DNA from: Scopulibacillus darangshiensis
GTDB taxonomy: Bacteria; Bacillota; Bacilli; Bacillales; Sporolactobacillaceae
DNA length: 36,299 bases
NCBI RefSeq assembly: GCF_004341035.1
Contig: NZ_SLXK01000040.1
Span: 1 to 36,299 of the forward strand
Direction: 5' to 3'
The position numbers were made by a program, and so were the translations under genes. This document shows, piece after piece, positions 16,106 through 22,726 of the stretch (within the stretch, counting starts at the first letter, position 1; each line of letters begins with the position of its first letter). The notes beneath the pieces were generated by a model, which ran no database searches, had not been told where the DNA came from, and saw only the letters and a program-made list of their open reading frames with translations.

Positions 16106-16132
16106 TTTACATAACCCTTCTTATGAGAAACG
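16101..16132 (+). repeat. Right copy of the dyad site flanking the AT-rich block
   Basis: CTTAGTTTACATAA, CCCTTC, TTATGAGA. The outer 14 and inner 8 bases are identical to the copy at 14189, in the same orientation, with a different 6-base centre. The spacing between copies is 1912 bp. Confidence 0.55.
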
Positions 16133-16342
16133 ACCCACATCAAAACCGCCCGTATTCGGTCATTTTCGCCGATCCCGGCCTTTTTGGGGTACGGGAAATA
16201 ATGCAAAATCAAGGTTTATAATCAAAAGTCGCGATCTTCTGTTTTCTCGGTATTTCTTTCATTTTCTATGCCATTTGATCTTTTATTCATGGCATGAATT
16301 TATTTATAATTTAGGGGATTGGGATTTTATGTAATGCTAACC
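16133..16342. other. Intergenic region, no gene recognised
   Basis: Short GC-rich words (for example CGCCGATCCCGGCC) alternate with AT-rich sequence. No frame has a ribosome binding site and acceptable length. Confidence 0.45.
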
Positions 16343-16430
16343 CGCAAGAAAGCGGTTTTTGCTTTCTGAGGAGGCTAAAGGCCGTGCCCGTGGAAAGCGA
16401 AGTATTTTGACGGAGCGCTTCGTTGTTTTT
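16343..16430. repeat. Bacillus-type interspersed intergenic repeat
   Basis: The stretch containing GGAGGCTAAAGGCCGTGCCC and GGAAAGCGAAGTATTTTGAC is a sequence type I know from many Bacillus intergenic regions. It is non-coding in all frames, and its end contains GGAGCGCTTCG, which can pair with CGAAG/CGCTTTC upstream. Identification is from recall. Confidence 0.45.
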
Positions 16431-16440
16431 TAGTATAAAT

Positions 16441-16488
16441 AAAATCCGAACGATTCAGATAGGGTGTCTGAATGAGTTCGGATTTTTC
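16441..16488. terminator. Strong terminator upstream of gapN
   Basis: ATCCGAAC and GTTCGGAT form the outer stem and ATTCAGA and TCTGAAT the inner stem, with TTTT after the plus-strand copy and AAAA before it, so it can work in both directions. Confidence 0.75.
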
Positions 16489-16651
16489 TGCTAGTAAAAA
16501 ACTTCTGTCCCAGCCTCTTTAACCATTATTTGTTGTGCGTGCCTTACTGTGAACATGTTGTCAATAAATATCGACTTATATTATTTAGGTTCTCCCAGTA
16601 GACAATCTTTTGAACACATTTTTGATAAATTAAAATTATCTCAATTTTCCA

Positions 16652-16681
16652 TTGACTTGATAGCGCTTTCTCAATTAATAT
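16652..16681 (+). promoter_or_regulatory. gapN promoter with an overlapping cre (CcpA) site
   Basis: TTGACT (16652-16657), 18 bases, TAATAT (16676-16681). The spacer holds TTGATAGCGCTTTCTC, which fits the CcpA consensus TGWNANCGNTNWCA with one mismatch at the last base. A cre between -35 and -10 would repress when preferred sugars are present. Confidence 0.6.
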
Positions 16682-16735
16682 GAAAAACATATTTAAAATT
16701 GGCAATCTATAACGAAATCAGAAGGGTTTGGTGGA

Positions 16736-18184
16736 ATGGAGACACAATTAATCGCAAATACGTATCAATTTTTATTAAATGGAGAATGGAGAGAGTCTGC
16801 ATCGTGTAAAACTATTGAGAATCTTTCCCCATCCGACAGAAAACCAGTCGGTGCCATACAGGCGATGACGGAAAGAGAAGCGAACCTCGCTGTAATAGGA
16901 GCGAAGGCAGCCCAAAAAGATTGGGCAAACTTTTCATTTAGTGAGCGTGCTGAATTGCTTTATGCATGGGCAGACCAGCTGCTTGAGATGAAAGAGGAAC
17001 TAGCGGAAACCATCATGAAGGAAGTCGGCAAAGGGTATTCCTCTGCGGAAAAAGAGGTTGTAAGAACCGCAGATTTTATTAAATATACAGCGGAAGAGGG
17101 CAAACGAATTCACGGTGAATTGATTAATGGCGGAAGCTTCAACGCCGGAAGTGCAAACAAGCTTGCAATGGTACAAAGAGAACCTTTAGGTGTAGTTCTT
17201 GCTATTTCCCCATTTAACTATCCAGTCAACCTGTCGGCTTCAAAAATTGCACCTGCTTTGATAGCGGGAAATGCGGTTGTCTTTAAGCCTGCGACACAAG
17301 GCGCAATCAGCGGAACGTTAATGATTAAGGCATTGGACAAGGCAGGGCTTCCCTCAGGGCTTGTCAACCTTGTAACAGGAAAGGGGTCTGAGGTCGGCGA
17401 TTATTTGACGACTCATCCTTCCATTGACTTGATTAACTTTACAGGCGGAACGGAAACTGGTGAATACATTTCTAAAAAGGCTTCAATGATTCCAGTCATC
17501 CTCGAATTAGGCGGAAAAGATCCGGCACTAGTGCTGAATGATGCCGATCTGGAAAAGGCGGCTAAAGATATCGTAGCTGGTGGATTTTCCTATTCTGGAC
17601 AACGTTGTACCGCAATTAAGCGTGTCCTAGTAACAGACGAAGTAGCAGAAGCCTTAGTTGCTAAATTAAAAACCGAAATTGAGGCTCTAAAAGTTGGGAT
17701 GCCTGAAGATGATGCCGCTGTTACGCCGTTAATCAACGAGAAAGCTGCAGATTTTGTTCAGCATCTGGTGGATGATGCTGTAGGAAAAGGAGCTACTCCT
17801 CTAACTGCTATTAAGCGTGAAGGGAACCTAGTTTTTCCTGTGTTGCTGGACAATGTAACAACAGACATGGCTATTGCATGGGAGGAACCATTTGGCCCTG
17901 TACTACCGATTATTCGTGTAGAAAACATTGAGGAAGCAGTAACAATTGCCAATGAGTCCAAATATGGTCTGCAAGCCAGTGTTTTCACGAAAAATACGGA
18001 AGAAGCAATCCGTATCAGTAACAAACTAGAGGTTGGTTCCGTTCAAATCAACGGTAAAACGGAACGGGGACCGGATCACTTCCCATTTATCGGTGTGAAA
18101 GGATCTGGGTTAGGTGTGCAAGGCATTCGCAAAAGTATTGAATCCGTAACCCGTGAAAAAGTTACCGTTCTCAATATGAGCTAA
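16736..18184 (+). CDS. gapN: NADP-dependent non-phosphorylating glyceraldehyde-3-phosphate dehydrogenase
   Basis: 482 residues, full length for the aldehyde dehydrogenase family. It oxidises glyceraldehyde 3-phosphate to 3-phosphoglycerate and makes NADPH, bypassing the ATP-forming step of glycolysis. The catalytic residues are in place: Asn161 in SPFNYP, Glu257 in LELGGKDP, and Cys291 in SGQRCTA. They sit 7 residues further on than in streptococcal GapN. The C-terminal EERGPDHFPF-like segment (KTERGPDHFPFIGVKGSGLG) is characteristic of the GapN group. The gene is alone, with its own promoter, an overlapping cre site and a repeat-borne terminator after it. Confidence 0.92.
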   Translation: METQLIANTYQFLLNGEWRESASCKTIENLSPSDRKPVGAIQAMTEREANLAVIGAKAAQKDWANFSFSERAELLYAWADQLLEMKEELAETIMKEVGKGYSSAEKEVVRTADFIKYTAEEGKRIHGELINGGSFNAGSANKLAMVQREPLGVVLAISPFNYPVNLSASKIAPALIAGNAVVFKPATQGAISGTLMIKALDKAGLPSGLVNLVTGKGSEVGDYLTTHPSIDLINFTGGTETGEYISKKASMIPVILELGGKDPALVLNDADLEKAAKDIVAGGFSYSGQRCTAIKRVLVTDEVAEALVAKLKTEIEALKVGMPEDDAAVTPLINEKAADFVQHLVDDAVGKGATPLTAIKREGNLVFPVLLDNVTTDMAIAWEEPFGPVLPIIRVENIEEAVTIANESKYGLQASVFTKNTEEAIRISNKLEVGSVQINGKTERGPDHFPFIGVKGSGLGVQGIRKSIESVTREKVTVLNMS

Positions 18185-18208
18185 GGATAAAAGTTTATTT
18201 TCTTTCGG

Positions 18209-18356
18209 TTAATCAGAAAGTATAACTTTCTGACGCACATAAGTGTACTGGCTAAAGACGTAACATCCTGTTACAACGCCAGTACTAGCACGTCCTGTGC
18301 GTCGCAACTAAACCTCTGTCTTCGCTAAAGGCTCGCCAATCGGCGAGTTTTCTTTA
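18209..18356 (+). repeat. Palindrome-rich repeat, long copy (148 bp)
   Basis: Three nested hairpins: CAGAAAGTATAACTTTCTG; GACGCACA paired with TGTGCGTC enclosing GTACTGGC/GCCAGTAC and GTAACA/TGTTAC; and CTCGCCAATCGGCGAG followed by TTTTCTTT, which serves as gapN's terminator. An inverted, shorter copy lies at 20489-20577 and lacks the middle hairpin (about 57-59 bp). Both copies share the ends and the GGCTCGCCAATCGGCGAG core. Confidence 0.85.
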
Positions 18357-18588
18357 CTATTTAAGTTCTTAACGTGGTAACTTCGCGTTTTGCGGGGATC
18401 CCCCTGCATCCCCGTGATCTGCTACTCTAACCTTATCAAAGGTTGTAAAGAAGTGAAACAAATGCTATACTATTTCCATTGGCATCTGGTATTCCAGATG
18501 CCATGCTTCTTTTCAACTTTTCGTAGATTATGAACAAGACTGATAATCCCTTAAGATCTAACAACTATTATGATAAAGGATGAAATGG

Positions 18589-19236
18589 ATGAATTTCTTA
18601 AAGGCAGAACAACCCCAATTATTTAAGGATCATGCATATAAGGAAATTAAGCAGGGAATTATTCAACACAAAATCGAACCTGGATCCATGTTATACGAAC
18701 GTTCACTTAGTGAGAGCCTTGGGATTAGCCGTACCCCATTAAAGTTAGCCTTGCAGCAGCTAGAACTAGAAGGGTGGATTCAGTCTGTACCAAGAAAAGG
18801 CATTTTAGTCAAAAACATTAATAGACACGATGTTGATGAGGTTTTCCAACTGCGAAAGGCGAATGAAGTATTGGTCATCGAGCTGCTCATTCCTCTTCTT
18901 GATGACGAAACATTCTATAAGATTGAGAAGATGGATAAACAATTATTTGACTTAAAGGAAGACCCTTTAAAGTTTATTTACCATGATTCGTCCTTCCACT
19001 TGTTCCTAGCGGAGTTAAGTCAGAATCATCGACTGTATCAATTAATCCAAAACCTCACCGACCATTTTAATTGGTACGGATTCGCTGCATTAAAGGCCGG
19101 AAAAAGCATAGATGAAATTTATTACGAACACAATTTAATTATTGAGGGGTTAAAAGCACGGAATTTACATCAAACAACAGATGCTGTTTTGAGCCATATT
19201 GATAACACATATAAGACATTAATAGTAGATCTTTAG
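18589..19236 (+). CDS. GntR-family regulator, FadR/FCD type
   Basis: About 215 residues from the ATG at 18589, 8 bases after AAAGGA; a second ATG at 18580 overlaps that site. The winged helix at about 20-75 reads GIIQHKIEPGSMLYERSLSESL, GISRTPLKLALQQLELEGWI and PRKGILVKNI in order. The C-terminal FCD ligand domain (about 85-210) has its Asp and His positions: HDSSFHLFLAELSQNH and HIDNTYKTL. FCD proteins usually bind small organic acids through a metal. The gene lies 132 bases upstream of lrgA/lrgB on the same strand and probably regulates them, perhaps in response to pyruvate or a related acid. The ligand is inference. Confidence 0.87.
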   Translation: MNFLKAEQPQLFKDHAYKEIKQGIIQHKIEPGSMLYERSLSESLGISRTPLKLALQQLELEGWIQSVPRKGILVKNINRHDVDEVFQLRKANEVLVIELLIPLLDDETFYKIEKMDKQLFDLKEDPLKFIYHDSSFHLFLAELSQNHRLYQLIQNLTDHFNWYGFAALKAGKSIDEIYYEHNLIIEGLKARNLHQTTDAVLSHIDNTYKTLIVDL

Positions 19237-19368
19237 AAGTAAATGGAAAAGACAAAAGGTGAGAGTCCACCAATCACATCTTTTAGTCGATGAATAGTGA
19301 CGTACATTTTTAAGTTAATTTTATAGGAAAGTATAGAGGATACTCCTAAATAGAGGAGAAATGTCAGC

Positions 19369-19770
19369 ATGAAATTTTTAATCATCATTTTGCAAATTTG
19401 TATGTTGTATCTTTTTAATTTCGTTGGAAACATTGTTCATAACTTTTTTAACTTGGTCATTCCAGGCAGTATCATTGGTCTTATATTACTTTTCATTTGT
19501 TTATGTCTAAAAGTTATTCCAGTAAAGTTTATTGAGAATGGAGCAGGTTTTCTGCTGAGGATATTAATATTATTTTTTATTCCAGCAACAGTCGGCATCA
19601 TGAACTATCCTTCCTTGCTTTCTATTCATGGTGCCTTGCTGGCTATAGCCGTTCTATTAAGTACCATCATTTCCATTGCAATAGCAGGGATCGCAGGTCA
19701 ACTTTTTGAGAGAAAAGCACAAAAAAGAAAGGATGATAGAGAGTGCAGCAAATGTTCGCAATCTGTATGA
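19369..19770 (+). CDS. LrgA/CidA family membrane protein
   Basis: 133 residues with four transmembrane segments, the usual size. The family core VIPGSIIGLILLFICL (about 31-46) and IPATVGIMNY (about 77-86) are clear. LrgA/CidA proteins were first described as holin-like. In Bacillus, paired LrgA/LrgB homologues such as PftAB act as a pyruvate facilitator, which fits the metabolic neighbours here. The start is ATG 19369 with AGAGGAG about 10 bases before it. The reading frame overlaps lrgB by 28 bases, so the two are translationally coupled. Confidence 0.88.
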   Translation: MKFLIIILQICMLYLFNFVGNIVHNFFNLVIPGSIIGLILLFICLCLKVIPVKFIENGAGFLLRILILFFIPATVGIMNYPSLLSIHGALLAIAVLLSTIISIAIAGIAGQLFERKAQKRKDDRECSKCSQSV

Positions 19771-20432
19771 TTTTATTAACCGTCGTCACTTATTTTATGA
19801 TGACTAAAATTTACAGGCGGTATTCCTACTCACTACTAATTCCTGCTTTAACTGCGACTACGCTTATAATCATTATCCTTTTAGTGCTCCATATTCCCTA
19901 TAAAAGCTATATGATTGGCGGGCAATGGATCAATTCCCTTTTAGGGCCATCCGTTGTAGCCCTTGCGTATCCCTTGTTTAAACAACGCCGTTTTTTAATG
20001 AATAATTTATTCCCCATATTAGGAGGGGCTTTGGTTGGTGCCATTACTGGAATGGTCAGTATTGGCATATTGTCTAAGATGTTCGGGATAAATCATACAT
20101 TAATTCTTTCATTGATCCCAAAATCTATTACAACCCCTGTTGCAATAGAAGTGTCTAAAGGATTAGGAGGAAATGCCTCGATGACAATCGTAGCCGTCAT
20201 GATTGCAGGGATCTTTGGCGCAATAATAGCTCCCACTATCTTTAAGTTTGCTCGAGTGCATAGTCCCATTGGCAGAGGTATCGCCCTTGGCAGTGCTTCA
20301 CATGCCATAGGAACTTCAAAAGCTGCCGAATACAATGAACTAACTTTTTCGATGAGTTCTGTTACGATGACATTATGTGCAATCATTGGCTCCTTTTTAG
20401 GGCCAATCGTTGTATGGCTATTTCACATTTGA
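19743..20432 (+). CDS. LrgB/CidB family membrane protein
   Basis: 229 residues with about six to seven transmembrane segments, full length for the family. LLGPSVVALAYPLFKQR (residues 66-82) and LIPKSITTPVAIEVSKGLGG (about 125-144) are family signatures, as is GSASHAIGTSKAAE (about 182-195). The start is probably the GTG at 19743, preceded by GAAAGGA inside the lrgA frame; the next ATG is four codons later. It forms the partner subunit of the LrgA-type protein. A holin-like or pyruvate-transport function is inferred from the family. The operon ends in front of the inverted repeat copy at 20489. Confidence 0.9.
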   Translation: MQQMFAICMILLTVVTYFMMTKIYRRYSYSLLIPALTATTLIIIILLVLHIPYKSYMIGGQWINSLLGPSVVALAYPLFKQRRFLMNNLFPILGGALVGAITGMVSIGILSKMFGINHTLILSLIPKSITTPVAIEVSKGLGGNASMTIVAVMIAGIFGAIIAPTIFKFARVHSPIGRGIALGSASHAIGTSKAAEYNELTFSMSSVTMTLCAIIGSFLGPIVVWLFHI

Positions 20433-20488
20433 GAAAACCTCTCAAGTTTACTTATACATGTAAGACGATTGCTTACTACAGATACGTC

Positions 20489-20577
20489 TAAAGAAAACTC
20501 GCCGATTGGCGAGCCTTTGGTGAAGACAGAGGCGTAGTTGCACTTATGTGCGTCAGAAAGTTATACTTTCTGATTAA
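20489..20577 (-). repeat. Palindrome-rich repeat, short inverted copy (89 bp)
   Basis: Read on the minus strand it matches the 18209 copy from TTAATCAGAAAG to TTTTCTTTA but lacks the internal hairpin after GACGCACATAAGTG. With the left copy it encloses the GntR-lrgA-lrgB group in a 2.4-kb inverted-repeat frame. The terminator hairpin of this copy points in the minus direction. Confidence 0.85.
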
Positions 20578-20598
20578 TTTAAAAAACGCTACGCGACG

Positions 20599-20730
20599 GA
20601 CGCCTTTAAAGGTTACTCCCAGTTTAGTGCGGCAGCTATGAGAGAAGGAAAACTAAGCAGGAAGTTCAAAGAAATCATCGCTGCTGCGGTGGCGCATGCT
20701 ACCTTATGTCCCTACTGGATTGATGTCCTT
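20599..20730 (+). pseudogene. Fragment of a carboxymuconolactone decarboxylase (AhpD-like) gene
   Basis: An open frame with no start codon translates to DAFKGYSQFSAAAMREGKLS followed by RKFKEIIAAAVAHATLCPYW and IDV, which is the CMD family's N-terminal half. The family's CxxC redox motif (CPYCIDxHT) reads CPYW here, and the frame is lost right after. Both ends of the gene are missing. The fragment starts about 20 bases after the short inverted repeat, so the repeat may mark the breakpoint. Confidence 0.7.
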
Positions 20731-20790
20731 TCCCTCATTATTATCACCGGTTTTAGGTTCTAGAACTTTTGCTCATCCTGTTATGAAGGG

Positions 20791-21585
20791 CTACATGGCA
20801 TGCTTGATTCCTTTTTTCACCAAAACCCAATTGGCAGGGTAGCTGGTACAGAATCCAAGCATCATCGCTAACTGCATCATGAACCAGAAGACCGCAGTGT
20901 TAAGTTCAGGCATTTGCGCAAAAAACACATAATAGGCAAGCGCCATCCATCCGAACATGCCAATTTCAAAGCAAATGAGTGACCATGTATCTGCTTTGAT
21001 AGCATCTTTAATCGCCTTTCCGGGTTGGTCATGTTTTTGAAAGCCCATGCCGTAGTATTGAAAGGCAATGCCAAAAATAAAGGCCAAGATAAATTCGACC
21101 ACGTAATCTGTTAAAAGCATCGAACCTGCAATGAGAAAGCCTGTATAAAACACCAGAGGGGCGCCGATCATATCACCGAGAGAACAGCCGCTGCTGCAGT
21201 GCGTGGTGGAAACAAAAACGCTCTGCCAAAAGGGTTTATTGCCGTGTTCATGATGGTGCATATCCCCGTGATCGTGGTGTTCCATGTGGTCATGGTGATG
21301 ATCCATATGCTCTTCATGATTCATACTCATATCCATACCGGATTCCATATTCATGTGCTTCATATCCATATGGTCCATCTTCATGTCCATTTGCCCTTTG
21401 GCCCTTCCCAGCCCGTAATAAGCCCAGAGTCCAAAAATAGGGAAATAAAGGCCAGTCAGAGGCCAGACGATATTCATAATCGGCATCATGTTTTGCGGGT
21501 ACCGAATAACATCGATCGTAATGAGGATCGCTTGCAAAATGCCTATGACGATGGCGATCCACGAAACAACTTCTAACCAGGTCAT
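20791..21585 (-). CDS. DUF4396 membrane protein with a His/Met-rich metal-binding loop
   Basis: 264 residues. Two hydrophobic segments lie at about 5-30 and 35-60. A loop at about 65-118 is extremely rich in His, Met and Asp (repeats such as MDMKHMNM and HHHDHMEHHDHGD). The conserved HCSSGCSLGD (about 128-137) follows, and then four more membrane segments. This HCxxGC motif and layout are those of DUF4396. The Cys/His and His/Met-rich parts strongly suggest binding of a soft or transition metal, most likely copper, for sensing, storage or export. The start is ATG with GAAAGGAATG before it. A CsoR-like palindrome lies in the region upstream. Confidence 0.85.
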   Translation of the reverse strand: MTWLEVVSWIAIVIGILQAILITIDVIRYPQNMMPIMNIVWPLTGLYFPIFGLWAYYGLGRAKGQMDMKMDHMDMKHMNMESGMDMSMNHEEHMDHHHDHMEHHDHGDMHHHEHGNKPFWQSVFVSTTHCSSGCSLGDMIGAPLVFYTGFLIAGSMLLTDYVVEFILAFIFGIAFQYYGMGFQKHDQPGKAIKDAIKADTWSLICFEIGMFGWMALAYYVFFAQMPELNTAVFWFMMQLAMMLGFCTSYPANWVLVKKGIKHAM

Positions 21586-21609
21586 ATCATCATTCCTTTC
21601 ATAATGCGC

Positions 21610-21639
21610 TATACCTGGGGATGGTATATGGTTATAATA
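21610..21639. promoter_or_regulatory. CsoR-like palindrome with an adjacent -10-like element
   Basis: TATACC, seven bases (TGGGGAT), GGTATA forms a 19-bp dyad like the sites of copper-sensing CsoR repressors. GGTTATAAT follows on the plus strand (-10 at about 21634). The DUF4396 start codon is 25 bases away on the other strand. No csoR gene is in the window, so the link is inferred from the motif and the metal-rich neighbour. Confidence 0.4.
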
Positions 21640-21721
21640 CCCGTATTTTTTGATTTAAAACCTATCCTCTCCCTGCCCCTCTATTTTTATGAAAAAAGCA
21701 TTGGGTTTCCCACATGGTTGA

Positions 21722-21750
21722 AATGTCTTTCATAAAGGCGATGAAAGACA
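21722..21750. repeat. Solitary copy of the 52-bp array hairpin
   Basis: TGTCTTTCAT (21724-21733), loop AAAGGCG, ATGAAAGACA (21741-21750). It matches the array unit including the preceding GGTTGAAA. The G of the left arm has become T and the matching C of the right arm A, so the stem stays perfect. Confidence 0.85.
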
Positions 21751-21821
21751 AATGAGGGCCATGGCTGCATATGCTTCTTGAACTAACGAGCAGGAGTAAA
21801 CGAGTTATAAATTGAATGTTT

Positions 21822-21866
21822 AAAGCTAAAGAGCATTTCTTGTCATAAGGAATGCTTTTTAGCTTT
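21822..21866. terminator. Long hairpin, possible bidirectional terminator
   Basis: AAAGCTAAA pairs with TTTTAGCTTT, and inner AGCATTTC pairs with GAATGCT. CTCT rather than a pure T-run follows, so termination is uncertain. Confidence 0.5.
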
Positions 21867-21894
21867 CTCTAAAAAAATAAAGATATATTTTCAT

Positions 21895-21944
21895 ATCGAT
21901 AAAAGTATAATTAAAATCGATAATTATTTATTGTAAAACGATAA
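21895..21944 (+). promoter_or_regulatory. Three CGATAA sites spaced exactly 21 bp apart
   Basis: CGATAA begins at 21897, 21918 and 21939, i.e. every two helical turns, ahead of the DUF2975/XRE pair; the first two are ATCGATAA. They are good candidates for binding by the downstream XRE regulator, which would then control its own operon. Confidence 0.5.
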
Positions 21945-21991
21945 ACCATATGCTAAATTAAAATTGACAATAAATAAATGAGGTGCTTTTT

Positions 21992-22468
21992 ATGAAACGA
22001 GGATCAACCCTCTTTTTAAAGATAGCTGTTATTCTTATTGGCATCCTAGTTCTTGCTTTGTGCATCTTTTTAGTGCCCGAGATAGCGAATTATGCAGCAG
22101 AATTGGATCAAGATATTGCTTATATGAAATATCCCGTTTTCATCTTCATGTATGCGGCGGCGATCCCTTTTTACTTTGCTCTGTATCAGGCTTTAAGACT
22201 TTTAAGCTATATTGACAAGAACATAGCTTTCTCGCAAATTTCTGTAAAAGCTTTAAAGAATATAAAATATTTTGCAATCACAATCAGTATCTTGTATGCA
22301 GCAGGCATGCCACTCTTTTATTTCATGGCGGAGAGAGCCCCAGGGATCATATTAATAGGATTGATCATTATTTTTGCCTCATTGGTGATCGCAGTCTTTG
22401 CTGCTGTTCTCCAAAGACTTTTACAAGAAGCTATTAATATAAAATCAGAAAATGATTTAACGGTCTGA
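21992..22468 (+). CDS. DUF2975 membrane protein
   Basis: About 158 residues from ATG 21992, which follows GAGGTG; a GTG at 21983 overlaps this site. Four transmembrane helices are visible (about 8-30, 48-68, 88-112 and 116-142). The loop LRLLSYIDKNIAFSQISVKALKNIKYFA, split across residues about 69-96, is the DUF2975 signature. Proteins of this type are nearly always paired with a small YozG-like XRE regulator, and that gene begins 10 bases downstream. The function is unknown; the pair behaves like a membrane-linked sensor or partner unit. Confidence 0.85.
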   Translation: MKRGSTLFLKIAVILIGILVLALCIFLVPEIANYAAELDQDIAYMKYPVFIFMYAAAIPFYFALYQALRLLSYIDKNIAFSQISVKALKNIKYFAITISILYAAGMPLFYFMAERAPGIILIGLIIIFASLVIAVFAAVLQRLLQEAINIKSENDLTV

Positions 22469-22478
22469 GGTGAATAAC

Positions 22479-22700
22479 ATGGCGATTATAATCAACATTG
22501 ATGTGATGCTGGCTAAACGAAAAATGAGCGTAACGGAACTTTCGGAGCGGGTTGGTATAACAATGGCTAACCTTTCTATATTGAAAAATGGAAAGGCAAA
22601 AGCGATTCGATTATCAACTTTAGAGGCGATTTGCAAAGCATTAGAATGTCAGCCCGGAGATCTTTTGGAATACCGAAGTGATGAAGATACTCAAGAATAA
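22479..22700 (+). CDS. YozG-like XRE-family helix-turn-helix regulator
   Basis: 73 residues from ATG 22479, 7 bases after GAGGTG. A single HTH_3/HTH_26 domain fills the protein: LAKRKMSVTELSERVGI, then TMANLSILKNGKAKAIR, LSTLEAICKALECQPGDLLEY in the usual order. There is no separate ligand domain. The partner is the DUF2975 protein encoded just upstream. Binding to the three phased CGATAA sites ahead of the operon would be classic autoregulation; this is inferred. Confidence 0.88.
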   Translation: MAIIINIDVMLAKRKMSVTELSERVGITMANLSILKNGKAKAIRLSTLEAICKALECQPGDLLEYRSDEDTQE

Positions 22701-22726
22701 ACAAATTCATAAAAGAGGGGTTACCC

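Noticed and set aside
19369-20432. Prophage holin-lysis module
   Set aside because: LrgA/LrgB are chromosomal families; no endolysin or other phage gene is near, and the neighbours are a metabolic regulator and gapN.
21199-21576. 125-codon plus-strand frame opposite the DUF4396 gene
   Set aside because: It is the antisense of the His/Met-rich loop (His and Met codons read backwards as Met/Val/His), without a start site.
21992-22700. Toxin-antitoxin pair
   Set aside because: The DUF2975 membrane protein with a YozG-like regulator is a common chromosomal pair without toxin features; nothing in the sequence supports addiction.
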